NCBI GenBank assembly: GCA_934630375.1
Contig: CAKTVQ010000034.1
Location: 1 to 12,594, forward strand
Source: an uncultured Collinsella sp.
GTDB lineage: Bacteria; Actinomycetota; Coriobacteriia; Coriobacteriales; Coriobacteriaceae
Length of the DNA stretch: 12,594 nucleotides
Reading direction: 5' to 3'
The translations under genes and the position numbers were made by a program. Positions 1 to 7,395 of this stretch are shown in pieces. The notes under the pieces were generated by a model. It was given only the letters and a program-made list of their open reading frames with translations. It had not been told where the DNA came from and searched no databases. The first letter of the stretch is position 1. The number at the start of each line of letters is the position of its first letter.

Positions 1-582
1 CGCGCCGTCACCTTCGCCGCGCTCGACCGCGGCATCGATCTGGACGACGAGGCGGCCATCGACGCCCTCGCCGAGCAGATCGAGATTCGCTTTACCAACG
101 GCACCGGCGAGGATACGCGCCTGACCATTGACGGCCAGGACGCTTCGGCCGCCATTCGTACCCCGCAGGTCGACGCCAACGTGTCCAAGGTCTCGGCCTA
201 CCCGGGCGTGCGCGCCGCCATGCTCATTCACCAGCGCCGCGCCGCCGAGGACCGCGATATCGTGGCCGAGGGTCGCGACATCGGAACCGTCGTGTTCCCT
301 AACGCGCAGGTCAAGGTCTTCCTGACCGCCGACCCGCGCGAGCGCGCCCGCCGCCGCGTGCTGCAGCGTCACCAAAACGACGCCCAGCCGCTCACGCCCG
401 CGCAACTCGAGGCTGAAGTCGACGAGACCCTCGACGCCCTCAAGCAGCGCGACAAGCTCGACAGCAGCCGCGAGGTCGCCCCGCTCGTGCCCGCCGAGGA
501 CGCCGTGCACGTCGACTCCACCGCCCACACCATCGACGAGGTCGTCCGCATTATCGAGGGCCTCATCAACCAAAGGAGGTAG
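1..582 (+). CDS. cmk: Cytidylate kinase, C-terminal part (5' end outside window)
   Basis: Phosphorylates CMP and dCMP to the diphosphates with ATP in the cytosol, feeding nucleotide pools and CDP-lipid synthesis. The frame is open from base 1, and the 193 residues visible match the family from its middle to its end. The signature SAYPGVRAAMLIHQRR and the nucleotide-binding stretch GRDIGTVVFPNAQVKVFLTA are followed by the arginine-rich lid region (ADPRERARRR). Cmk is usually about 220-230 residues, so roughly 30 N-terminal residues, including the P-loop, lie upstream. The in-frame GTG at 181 is internal and not the start, because the reading before it (for example RFTNGTGEDTRLTIDG) is family-like. 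The stop codon overlaps the ribosome binding site of plsC, so the two genes are almost certainly co-transcribed. Confidence 0.95.
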   Translation, partial: RAVTFAALDRGIDLDDEAAIDALAEQIEIRFTNGTGEDTRLTIDGQDASAAIRTPQVDANVSKVSAYPGVRAAMLIHQRRAAEDRDIVAEGRDIGTVVFPNAQVKVFLTADPRERARRRVLQRHQNDAQPLTPAQLEAEVDETLDALKQRDKLDSSREVAPLVPAEDAVHVDSTAHTIDEVVRIIEGLINQRR

Positions 583-585
583 CCC

Positions 586-1314
586 ATGCGCCTGTTTAAG
601 CAGACGCCCGAGGACTATTACAACGCCCCCTATGACGAGTTCCCGGCGCTCATCCGCGGCACCGTCGTCGTAGTCATGGCCATCCTTTGGGCCTTCTCCA
701 AGCTCATGTGGCGTTGGAAGGTCGAAGATGCCGATCTGCTGTTTGAGCGCCAGGACGGCCGCGGCAGCGTGGTTATCTGCAACCACACCTCGATGGCCGA
801 GCTGCTGGCCGTGGAGACGGCGCTGTTCTTTGGGGGCCGCCGCATTCGCCCCATCTTTAAGTCCGAATTTGCCAAGAGCAAGATTGTGCGCTGGGCCTTT
901 AGCCGTGTTGGCGGCATTCCCGTCGAGCGCGGCACCGCCGACATGAAGTGTCTGCGCGCCGCCCAGCATGCGCTGCAGCGCGGCGAGGATGTCCTGATCT
1001 TCCCCGAGGGCACACGCATCCGCTCGCGCGAGATCAAGCCTGAGGTCCACGGCGGTTTTGCGCTCATCGCTCAGATGGGCAAGGCGCCCGTCAACCCGCT
1101 CGCCATCTGCGGCTGGTCCGACATCACGCCCGCGGGCAAAAAGCTCATGCGTCCCAAGAAGTGCTGGATTCGTGCCGGCAAGGCCATCTCGCTTTCGGAC
1201 GCGCCGGCCGGGCTTAAGCGCACGGAGCGCCTGGCTTGGTTTGAGTCCGAGGCCATGAACCGCGTCTACGCCATGCGAGACGAGTTGTGCGCAGAGCATC
1301 CGGGCAGGTTCTAG
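586..1314 (+). CDS. plsC: 1-acyl-sn-glycerol-3-phosphate acyltransferase (PlsC family)
   Basis: Predicted to transfer an acyl chain to lysophosphatidic acid, giving phosphatidic acid at the inner face of the membrane. The protein is 242 residues, normal for the family. A hydrophobic segment at about residues 22-42 can anchor it. The acyltransferase signature follows: NHTSMAE (H67), GGIPVERG, and FPEGT at residues 139-143. The usual HX4D catalytic pair is HX4E here (H67, E72), a conservative change. The start is the ATG three bases after the cmk stop, with a near-perfect Shine-Dalgarno AAAGGAGGT at 572-580. The gene shares an operon with plsY and gpsA, which supply its substrate. Other lysophospholipid acyltransferases share this fold, so substrate specificity is inferred from context. 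Confidence 0.93.
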   Translation: MRLFKQTPEDYYNAPYDEFPALIRGTVVVVMAILWAFSKLMWRWKVEDADLLFERQDGRGSVVICNHTSMAELLAVETALFFGGRRIRPIFKSEFAKSKIVRWAFSRVGGIPVERGTADMKCLRAAQHALQRGEDVLIFPEGTRIRSREIKPEVHGGFALIAQMGKAPVNPLAICGWSDITPAGKKLMRPKKCWIRAGKAISLSDAPAGLKRTERLAWFESEAMNRVYAMRDELCAEHPGRF

Positions 1315-1316
1315 CC

Positions 1317-2216
1317 ATGAGCGAGAACGTGACGAACACCGCCGCGACTGCGTCCGACCAGGCAACCGCGCCTACCATCGAGATTGCAGCTCACGCCGGC
1401 ACCTGCTACGGCGTACAGCGCGCGCTCGATATGGCGCTGGCCGCCGCGCCGCAGGCAGGGGAGAGCGCACAGGTCCATACCTTGGGTCCGCTCATCCATA
1501 ACCCCATCGTTGTACGCGAGCTTTCCGAGGCAGGCGTTGGCTTGGCCGAAAACCTGGATAATGCCGCATCGGGCACCGTGATCATCCGCGCCCACGGCGT
1601 GGTGCCGCAGGTAATCGACGCTGCTCGCGACCGCGGCCTTACCGTGGTCGATGCCACCTGCCCCTACGTGAAGAAGGTCCACGTGGCGGCCGAGCGCCTG
1701 GTACGCGAGGGCTATCGCGTGATCGTCGTGGGCGAGCCCGGCCACCCCGAAGTCGAGGGCATTCTGGGCCACGCCGGCGATGACGCTCAGGTTGTGAGCT
1801 GCGCCGCCGACGCCGACAAGCTACCGCTCAAGGGTAAGGTGGGCTTGGTCGTGCAGACCACTCAGACCGCGCAGAACTTGGCCGAAGTCGTGGCTGCCAT
1901 CACCCCACGCGTGCAGGAGCTGCGCGTGATCAACACCATCTGCGCCGCTACCAGCGAGCGCCAGCAGGCGGCCGCGTCGCTCGCCAACCGCTGTGACTGC
2001 ATGGTCGTCGTGGGCGGCAAGAACTCGGGCAATACCCGTCGCCTGGCGCAGATTTGCGCCGCCGCCTGCGAGCGTACGCATCATATCGAGGAAGCATCTG
2101 AACTCGAGGCCGAGTGGTTTGCCAATGCTCAGCACATCGGCATCACCGCCGGCGCTTCCACTCCGCAAGAACACATCGAGCGCGCCGTAACGCGCATCAA
2201 GGAGCTTTGCCGCTAA
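1317..2216 (+). CDS. ispH: 4-hydroxy-3-methylbut-2-enyl diphosphate reductase (IspH/LytB)
   Basis: Last enzyme of the MEP isoprenoid pathway. It reduces HMBPP to IPP and DMAPP using a 4Fe-4S cluster. The three cluster cysteines are visible in AGTCYGV (C30), DATCPYVKK and NTICAATSERQ. The substrate-binding motifs HPEVEG, NSGNTRRL and TAGASTPQ are intact. The ATG at 1317, two bases after the plsC stop, gives 299 residues, typical for IspH; about 20 Ala/Thr-rich residues precede the conserved core. The frame is open further back to a GTG at 1287, but that start would overlap plsC by 28 bases and has no better ribosome binding site. The site before 1317 is itself weak (GGCAGG at 1303-1308), so translational coupling to plsC is likely. 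Confidence 0.96.
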   Translation: MSENVTNTAATASDQATAPTIEIAAHAGTCYGVQRALDMALAAAPQAGESAQVHTLGPLIHNPIVVRELSEAGVGLAENLDNAASGTVIIRAHGVVPQVIDAARDRGLTVVDATCPYVKKVHVAAERLVREGYRVIVVGEPGHPEVEGILGHAGDDAQVVSCAADADKLPLKGKVGLVVQTTQTAQNLAEVVAAITPRVQELRVINTICAATSERQQAAASLANRCDCMVVVGGKNSGNTRRLAQICAAACERTHHIEEASELEAEWFANAQHIGITAGASTPQEHIERAVTRIKELCR

Positions 2217-2218
2217 TC

Positions 2219-3661
2219 ATGGACCAGACCGTACCCGCATACGCCGCCGAGGTGGCCGATTACGGGCGCAGCCGCGACCCCGAGCCGGGTGAGGGCGCGC
2301 TCGTAAAGAACGTGCGTCCCGAATCGCCTGCATGGGATGTGGGTATCGAGCCGGGCATGCGCGTGCGCACGGTCAACGGCGAGCAGCTGACCGATATGAT
2401 CGTGTGGCTCTGGGAGGCCGACGACGACACCGTCGAGCTGGAGGTATTCGATCCGCGCGACGGCACCGTCACCCCCGTCGAGCTCGACCGCTTTCCCGGC
2501 GAGGACTGGGGCTTGGAGTTCGATGGCCCCATCTTTGATGGCATGCGCACCTGTGTGAACGCCTGTGTGTTCTGCTTTATGACGATGCTCCCCAAGGGCG
2601 GCCGCTCAACGCTCTATATTCGCGATGACGACTACCGCCTGAGCTTTTTGCAGGGCAACTTTGTCACGCTCACGAACCTCTCCGACGAGGACGTGCAAAA
2701 CGTCATCGACCGCAACATGAGCCCCATGAACGTGTCAGTCCATGCCGTAAGCCCCGACGTCCGCCGCCGCATGATGGGCCGCAACGCCCAGCGCGGCATG
2801 GACGTGCTCGAGGCCATCATGGCTGCCGGCATCGAGATCCACGCGCAGATCGTATTGTGCCCCGGCATGAACGACGGGGAGGAGTTGGAAAAGACCCTGC
2901 GCTATTGCGAGGAGCACGAGCAGATCACGAGCCTGGGCATTGTGCCGCTCGGTTTTACCAAGCACCAGAACCGCTTTAGCTGGTCATACAGCGATAAACC
3001 CGAGCTCGCGCGCGAGACCATTGCCATGATCCGGCCCTATCAGGATCGCGCCTACGAGCGCTTTGGCCGCCACACCTTCCAGATGAGCGACGAGTTCTAC
3101 CTGGACGCCGGCATCGAGCCGCCCGAGGCCGATTTCTACGATGGCTACCCGCAGTACTACGACGGCATCGGCATGATTCGCTCGTATCTGGACGAGACGG
3201 ACGACGTCCTTGTCGCCGATGCCGAGCGCCTGGTCCGCGTTCGCGAAACCATCGCCGCCCGCGACCAGCGCCTGCTGTGCCTCTCGGGCGCCAGCGCACG
3301 CGACACCGTGGCGCGCTTCGTGGAGTCGCCGCAGGGCCTTGCCGGCACCGTCACGGCCATCAAGAACCGCTACTTTGGCGGCAACGTGGACGTGACCGGC
3401 CTCATCGTCGCGAGCGATATCCTGGAGCAGCTGCCGCAAGACCTGGCGGGGGTTATGCTCTTTGTGCCTAAGCTCATGTTCAACGCTGACGGCATGACGC
3501 TTGACGAGTATCATCGTGACGATTTACTCGCAAGCCTTACCAGTCGCGGCGCCGAGGTTCATGTGGTATCGACCATGCCGCATGAGCTGCTCGATACCCT
3601 GGATCACATCCTTGGCGTTGCGCCTGCCGTCTCTACTAATTCCACTGACCCTACCCATTAA
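2219..3661 (+). CDS. DUF512 family protein: PDZ domain plus radical-SAM-like cysteine motif
   Basis: A conserved protein of unknown function, 480 residues. Residues about 18-80 look like a PDZ domain (SPAWDVGIEPGMRVRTVNGE). Next comes the family signature FDGMRTCVNACVFCF, with cysteines at 112, 116 and 119 in CX3CX2C spacing, which is the spacing that binds a 4Fe-4S cluster in radical SAM enzymes. It is followed by LPKGGRSTLYIRDDDYRLSF and GNFVTLTNL. The middle continues like a TIM-barrel radical SAM protein (SVHAVSPDVRRRMM, IHAQIVLCPGMNDG), and the C-terminal third is the DUF512 region. The chosen ATG is two bases after the ispH stop, with AAGGAG at 2199-2204 (a somewhat long 14-base spacing). 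The open frame reaches back to 2114 but would overlap ispH. Proteins of this family are commonly encoded next to der, as here; the reaction is not known. Confidence 0.9.
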   Translation: MDQTVPAYAAEVADYGRSRDPEPGEGALVKNVRPESPAWDVGIEPGMRVRTVNGEQLTDMIVWLWEADDDTVELEVFDPRDGTVTPVELDRFPGEDWGLEFDGPIFDGMRTCVNACVFCFMTMLPKGGRSTLYIRDDDYRLSFLQGNFVTLTNLSDEDVQNVIDRNMSPMNVSVHAVSPDVRRRMMGRNAQRGMDVLEAIMAAGIEIHAQIVLCPGMNDGEELEKTLRYCEEHEQITSLGIVPLGFTKHQNRFSWSYSDKPELARETIAMIRPYQDRAYERFGRHTFQMSDEFYLDAGIEPPEADFYDGYPQYYDGIGMIRSYLDETDDVLVADAERLVRVRETIAARDQRLLCLSGASARDTVARFVESPQGLAGTVTAIKNRYFGGNVDVTGLIVASDILEQLPQDLAGVMLFVPKLMFNADGMTLDEYHRDDLLASLTSRGAEVHVVSTMPHELLDTLDHILGVAPAVSTNSTDPTH

Positions 3662-3671
3662 AGGAGAGCAG

Positions 3672-5006
3672 ATGAAACCTATCGTCGCCGTCGTCGGACG
3701 CCCCAACGTGGGCAAGTCCACGCTCGTTAACCGCCTGGCCCAGACCTCGGACGCCATCGTCCATGAGTCCCGCGGCGTCACGCGCGACCGCTCGTATCAC
3801 ACGGCCGACTGGAACGGCCGCGAGTTCACCATCGTCGACACGGGCGGTATCGAGCCGCTCAAGAGCGACGACGTCTTTGCCACGTCCATCCGCGACCAGG
3901 CGCTCGCCGCCGCCGAGGAAGCCGCCGTCATCCTGTTTGTCGTTGACGGCCGCACCGGCGTCACCGAGGAGGACGAGTCGGTCGCCCGCATGCTCAAGCG
4001 CTCCGACAAGCCGGTCTTTCTGCTGGTGAACAAGCTCGACAACCCCGATCGCGAGAACGACAGCATCTGGGAGTTCTATTCGCTCGGTATCGGCGAGCCC
4101 ACGCCGCTCTCGGCGCTGCACGGCCACGGCACCGGTGACCTGCTCGACGACATCGTGGCCCTGCTCCCCGAGGAGGAGGACGAGATCGCCGACGAGTTCC
4201 CCGACGCGCTGAACGTCGCCATCATCGGCCGCCCCAACGCTGGTAAGTCGTCGCTGTTCAACCGAATCCTGGGCGCCGATCGCTCCATCGTGTCCAACAT
4301 TGCCGGCACGACGCGTGACGCCATCGATACCGTCGTCGAGCGCAACGGCAAGCACTACCGCATGGTCGACACCGCGGGCATTCGCAAGAAGAGCACCGTG
4401 TACGAGAACATCGAGTACTACTCCATGGTTCGCGGCCTGCGCGCCATCGACCGCGCCGACGTGGCGCTGCTCGTCGTCGACGCCTCCGTGGGCGTTACCG
4501 AGCAGGACCAGAAGGTCATGGGCCTCGCCATCGAGCGCGGCTGCGCCATCGTGGTGCTGCTCAACAAGTGGGACCTGCTCGACGACGACCGAAAGCGCGA
4601 GGCCTGCATGGAGACCGTCGACCGCCGTCTGGGCGTCATGGCTCCCTGGGCCCAGTACCTGCGCATCTCTGCCCTGACCGGCCGCAGCATCGAGAAGATC
4701 TGGGCGATGGTCGACGCCGCCGAGAAGACGCGTTCGCAAAAGATCACCACCTCGCGCCTCAATACCTTCCTCACCGACCTGCGTGAGTTCGGTCACACCG
4801 TGGTGGACGGCAAGCGCCGCCTGCGCATGCACTACGTGACCCAGACGGGCGTCAACCCGCCGACGTTCACGTTCTTCGTCAACCACAGCGACCTGGTCAA
4901 CGATACCTACCAGCGCTACGTGGAAAACCGTATGCGCTCGACCTTCGACTTCGCCGGCACGCCCATTCGACTCTTCTTTAGGAAGAAGGAGCAAAAGGAT
5001 GCTTAA
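3672..5006 (+). CDS. der: Ribosome assembly GTPase Der (EngA)
   Basis: Double-GTPase that acts in maturation of the 50S ribosomal subunit. The 444 residues show two tandem G domains. The first has GRPNVGKST (residues 9-17), DTGGIE and NKLD. The second has GRPNAGKSS, DTAGIR and NKWD. A KH-like C-terminal domain follows (about residues 355-440, containing YVTQTGVNPPTFTFFVNH). The start is the ATG at 3672, ten bases after the upstream stop, with AAAGGAGAG at 3660-3668. It puts the P-loop at the very N-terminus, as is normal. The 57 codons open upstream overlap the DUF512 gene and are not family-like. The 3' end overlaps plsY by 8 bases, indicating coupled translation. Confidence 0.97.
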   Translation: MKPIVAVVGRPNVGKSTLVNRLAQTSDAIVHESRGVTRDRSYHTADWNGREFTIVDTGGIEPLKSDDVFATSIRDQALAAAEEAAVILFVVDGRTGVTEEDESVARMLKRSDKPVFLLVNKLDNPDRENDSIWEFYSLGIGEPTPLSALHGHGTGDLLDDIVALLPEEEDEIADEFPDALNVAIIGRPNAGKSSLFNRILGADRSIVSNIAGTTRDAIDTVVERNGKHYRMVDTAGIRKKSTVYENIEYYSMVRGLRAIDRADVALLVVDASVGVTEQDQKVMGLAIERGCAIVVLLNKWDLLDDDRKREACMETVDRRLGVMAPWAQYLRISALTGRSIEKIWAMVDAAEKTRSQKITTSRLNTFLTDLREFGHTVVDGKRRLRMHYVTQTGVNPPTFTFFVNHSDLVNDTYQRYVENRMRSTFDFAGTPIRLFFRKKEQKDA

Positions 5007-5682
5007 TCCGATCCTGCTGACCGCCATCTGCGCCGTGGTCTCGTTCTTTATCGGAGCGATTCCGTTTGGCCTGATCCTGGGCCGCGTGTTCAACCACACG
5101 GACATTCGCAAGGCGGGCTCCGGCAACATCGGCACTACCAACGCGCTGCGCGTGGCCGGCCCCAAAGTGGCCGCGCTCACGCTGCTGCTCGACTGCCTTA
5201 AGGGCGCCATCTGCGTCATTATCGCACGTCCGCTTATCGCCGACATGGGCTACGGCTTCCCCGTGAGCATCATGGCTCCCGGTGCCGCCGGCGACTGGAT
5301 GCTCGGCGTCATCTGCCTGGCGGCCGTGTGGGGCCACATCTTCTCGCCCTACCTCAACTTCCACGGCGGCAAGGGCATCGCTGTGGGCTTGGGCGTAATC
5401 CTTGCCTGGTACTGGCCCATTGGCCTGTCGCTGCTGGGCATGTTTATCGTGGCCGTCGCCATCACCAAGTACGTGTCGGTGGGATCTCTTGCCGCCGCCA
5501 TCGGTCTTCCCATCGCTGCCTGCGCGGTCTTTCCGTATAGCAGCCTGGGCCTCAAGTTTTGCATGGCGATGATCGGCATCACCGTGGTGTGGGCCCATCG
5601 CTCGAATATCCAAAAGCTCATGGCCGGTAAGGAGTCCAAGCTCTCGTTTACCAAGCGCGTCACCGAGCCCGACGATAAGTAG
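4999..5682 (+). CDS. plsY: Acyl-phosphate:glycerol-3-phosphate acyltransferase PlsY
   Basis: Integral membrane enzyme that acylates glycerol-3-phosphate from acyl-phosphate, the first committed step of phospholipid synthesis in most bacteria. The 227 residues carry the three PlsY loop motifs: SGNIGTTNALRVAGPK, GHIFSPYLNFHGGKG and, near the end, WAHRSNIQKLMAGKES. About five to six hydrophobic segments are visible, for example residues 5-27, 52-75, 97-118 and 130-155. The ATG overlaps the last codons of der and has AAGAAGGAG upstream. The donor-forming enzyme PlsX is not in this window. The product is the substrate of PlsC encoded upstream, and glycerol-3-phosphate comes from GpsA encoded next. 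Confidence 0.96.
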   Translation: MLNPILLTAICAVVSFFIGAIPFGLILGRVFNHTDIRKAGSGNIGTTNALRVAGPKVAALTLLLDCLKGAICVIIARPLIADMGYGFPVSIMAPGAAGDWMLGVICLAAVWGHIFSPYLNFHGGKGIAVGLGVILAWYWPIGLSLLGMFIVAVAITKYVSVGSLAAAIGLPIAACAVFPYSSLGLKFCMAMIGITVVWAHRSNIQKLMAGKESKLSFTKRVTEPDDK

Positions 5683-5691
5683 GAGAGAGTC

Positions 5692-6699
5692 ATGAATGTT
5701 GCGCTGATTGGCTCCGGCTCCTGGGGAACCGCCGTCGCCGGCCTTGCCGCCGCGCGAGCTGAGCACGTGACCATGTGGGCCCATAGCGAGCAGACCGCCG
5801 TCGGCATCAATGGCGAGCACCGCAACCCCCGCTACCTTGTGGGCTACGAGCTGCCCGGCAACGTCTTCGCCACCACGGACCTGGTGCAGGCGCTCGACGG
5901 TGCCGAGGCCATCATCTTTGCCGTTCCTTCGACGCACCTTCGCAGCGTGTGCCACCAGGCCGCGTCCTTTATCGCCGCCGATACCCCGGTGCTCTGCCTC
6001 ACCAAGGGCATCGAGCCCGAGTCCGGCCTGCTCATGAGCGAGGTCATCGCCAGCGAGATCGGCAACGAGGCACGTGTTGCGGCGCTCTCGGGCCCCAACC
6101 ATGCCGAGGAAATCTGCCGCGGCGGGCTTTCTGCCGCCGTCATCGCCAGCGAAGACCCGCAGATAGGGGAGACTTTTAAGGAGCTGCTGCTTTCCACGGC
6201 CTTCCGCATCTACCTATCGCAGGACATGACCGGCGTCGAGGTTTGCGGCGCCATGAAGAACGTTATCGCCATCGTATGCGGCATCTCCGCGGGCTCGGGC
6301 GCGGGCGACAACACGCTCGCCCTCATCATGACGCGCGGCCTGGCCGAGATCAGCCGTCTGGTGCATGCCCGCGGCGGCCAAGCTATGACCTGCATGGGGC
6401 TCGCCGGCATGGGCGACCTCATTGCCACCTGCACCTCGGAGCATTCGCGCAACCGTACCTTTGGCTACGAGTTTGCCCACGGTGTGTCGCTCGACGAGTA
6501 CCAGGCGCGCACGCATATGGTAGTTGAGGGCGCCGTCGCGGCCCGCAGCGTCAGCGAACTTGCCCGTTCACTGGGCGTAGACATTCCGCTCACCTTTGCC
6601 GTGGAGCAAACGCTCTACAACGGTGTTACTTTGGATAGGGCGCTCGAGATTCTTACCGATCGCGTACCCTCCCAAGAGTTCTACGGACTCACCGACTAG
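5692..6699 (+). CDS. gpsA: NAD(P)-dependent glycerol-3-phosphate dehydrogenase
   Basis: Reduces dihydroxyacetone phosphate to sn-glycerol-3-phosphate in the cytosol for phospholipid synthesis. The 335 residues begin with a Rossmann dinucleotide motif GSGSWGTAVA. They continue with LTKGIE, the family signature ALSGPNHAEEI, the catalytic lysine in GAMKNVIAI (K189), GMGDLIATC (D242) and SRNRTFG, and end in a normal C-terminal helical domain. The start ATG has TAGGAGAGAG just upstream, nine bases after the plsY stop. The direct plsY-gpsA junction couples supply and use of glycerol-3-phosphate, a common arrangement. Confidence 0.97.
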   Translation: MNVALIGSGSWGTAVAGLAAARAEHVTMWAHSEQTAVGINGEHRNPRYLVGYELPGNVFATTDLVQALDGAEAIIFAVPSTHLRSVCHQAASFIAADTPVLCLTKGIEPESGLLMSEVIASEIGNEARVAALSGPNHAEEICRGGLSAAVIASEDPQIGETFKELLLSTAFRIYLSQDMTGVEVCGAMKNVIAIVCGISAGSGAGDNTLALIMTRGLAEISRLVHARGGQAMTCMGLAGMGDLIATCTSEHSRNRTFGYEFAHGVSLDEYQARTHMVVEGAVAARSVSELARSLGVDIPLTFAVEQTLYNGVTLDRALEILTDRVPSQEFYGLTD

Positions 6700-6717
6700 T
6701 GCAGAAAGGCTACTACC

Positions 6718-7389
6718 ATGGGTTCCATTAAAATCGCTCCGTCCGTCCTTTCGGCCGATATGGCCAACCTCAAGGGCGAGCTCGACAAGATCACCGGTGC
6801 CGACTACGTGCACTTCGACGTTATGGACGGCCACTTTACCGGCAACCTCACCTTTGGCGTTGACATCCTCAAGGCCGTCAAGCGCTCCACCAACGTGCCG
6901 GTCGACGCGCATCTCATGGTGTCGAACCCCGACGAAACGGTCGATTGGTACGCCGACGCCGGTGCCGACATGATCACCGTGCACTACGAGGCTTCCACGC
7001 ACCTGCACCGCACGCTCACGCATCTACAGCAGCGCGGCGTCAAGGCCGGCGTGGTGCTCAACCCCGCCACACCCGTGTGCGTACTCGAAAGCATCATCGA
7101 CGTTGTCGACATGGTGCTGCTGATGAGCGTGAACCCTGGCTTTGGCGGCCAGAGCTTTATTCCCGGTACCATTGCCAAACTGCACGAGCTTACGGCCATG
7201 TGCGAGCGCCACGGCGTGTCGCCCCTGATCGAGGTCGACGGCGGTATCTCTTCCAAGAACATCGCCGAGGTCGTCAAGGCCGGTGCCAACGTGCTCGTAG
7301 CCGGCTCCGCCGTATTTAAGTCCGAAGATCCCGCCGCCGAGGTTGCGCTGCTGCAGAAGCTGGGCAACGAGGCAGCACAGGAGGCATAA
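6718..7389 (+). CDS. rpe: Ribulose-phosphate 3-epimerase
   Basis: Interconverts ribulose-5-phosphate and xylulose-5-phosphate in the pentose phosphate pathway. The 223 residues form a complete TIM-barrel family member: IAPSVLSADMANL at the start, the metal and catalytic residues in HFDVMDGHF (H32, D34), DAHLMV (D63, H65), MSVNPGFGGQSF, and EVDGGIS with D174. The start ATG lies 18 bases after the gpsA stop, the longest gap in the operon, with AGAAAGG at 6703-6709. No promoter or terminator is evident in that gap. Confidence 0.97.
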   Translation: MGSIKIAPSVLSADMANLKGELDKITGADYVHFDVMDGHFTGNLTFGVDILKAVKRSTNVPVDAHLMVSNPDETVDWYADAGADMITVHYEASTHLHRTLTHLQQRGVKAGVVLNPATPVCVLESIIDVVDMVLLMSVNPGFGGQSFIPGTIAKLHELTAMCERHGVSPLIEVDGGISSKNIAEVVKAGANVLVAGSAVFKSEDPAAEVALLQKLGNEAAQEA

Positions 7390-7395
7390 ACCCTT

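Noticed and set aside
1287..1316. GTG start extending IspH by ten residues into plsC
   Set aside because: The ATG at 1317 gives a normal-length protein and avoids a 28-base overlap; the extra residues are not family-like.
3501..3671. Upstream extension of der by 57 codons
   Set aside because: It lies wholly inside the DUF512 gene apart from the short gap, and Der proteins begin just before the P-loop; a strong ribosome binding site precedes 3672.
3651..5246. Minus-strand open frame of 531 codons across der and plsY
   Set aside because: It lies antisense to two clear family members and its residues are the V/D/G/H/A-rich type produced by high-GC codon bias; no domain is recognisable.
4978..6102. 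Minus-strand open frame of 374 codons across plsY and gpsA
   Set aside because: It is antisense to well-supported genes, has low-complexity composition and no family motif.
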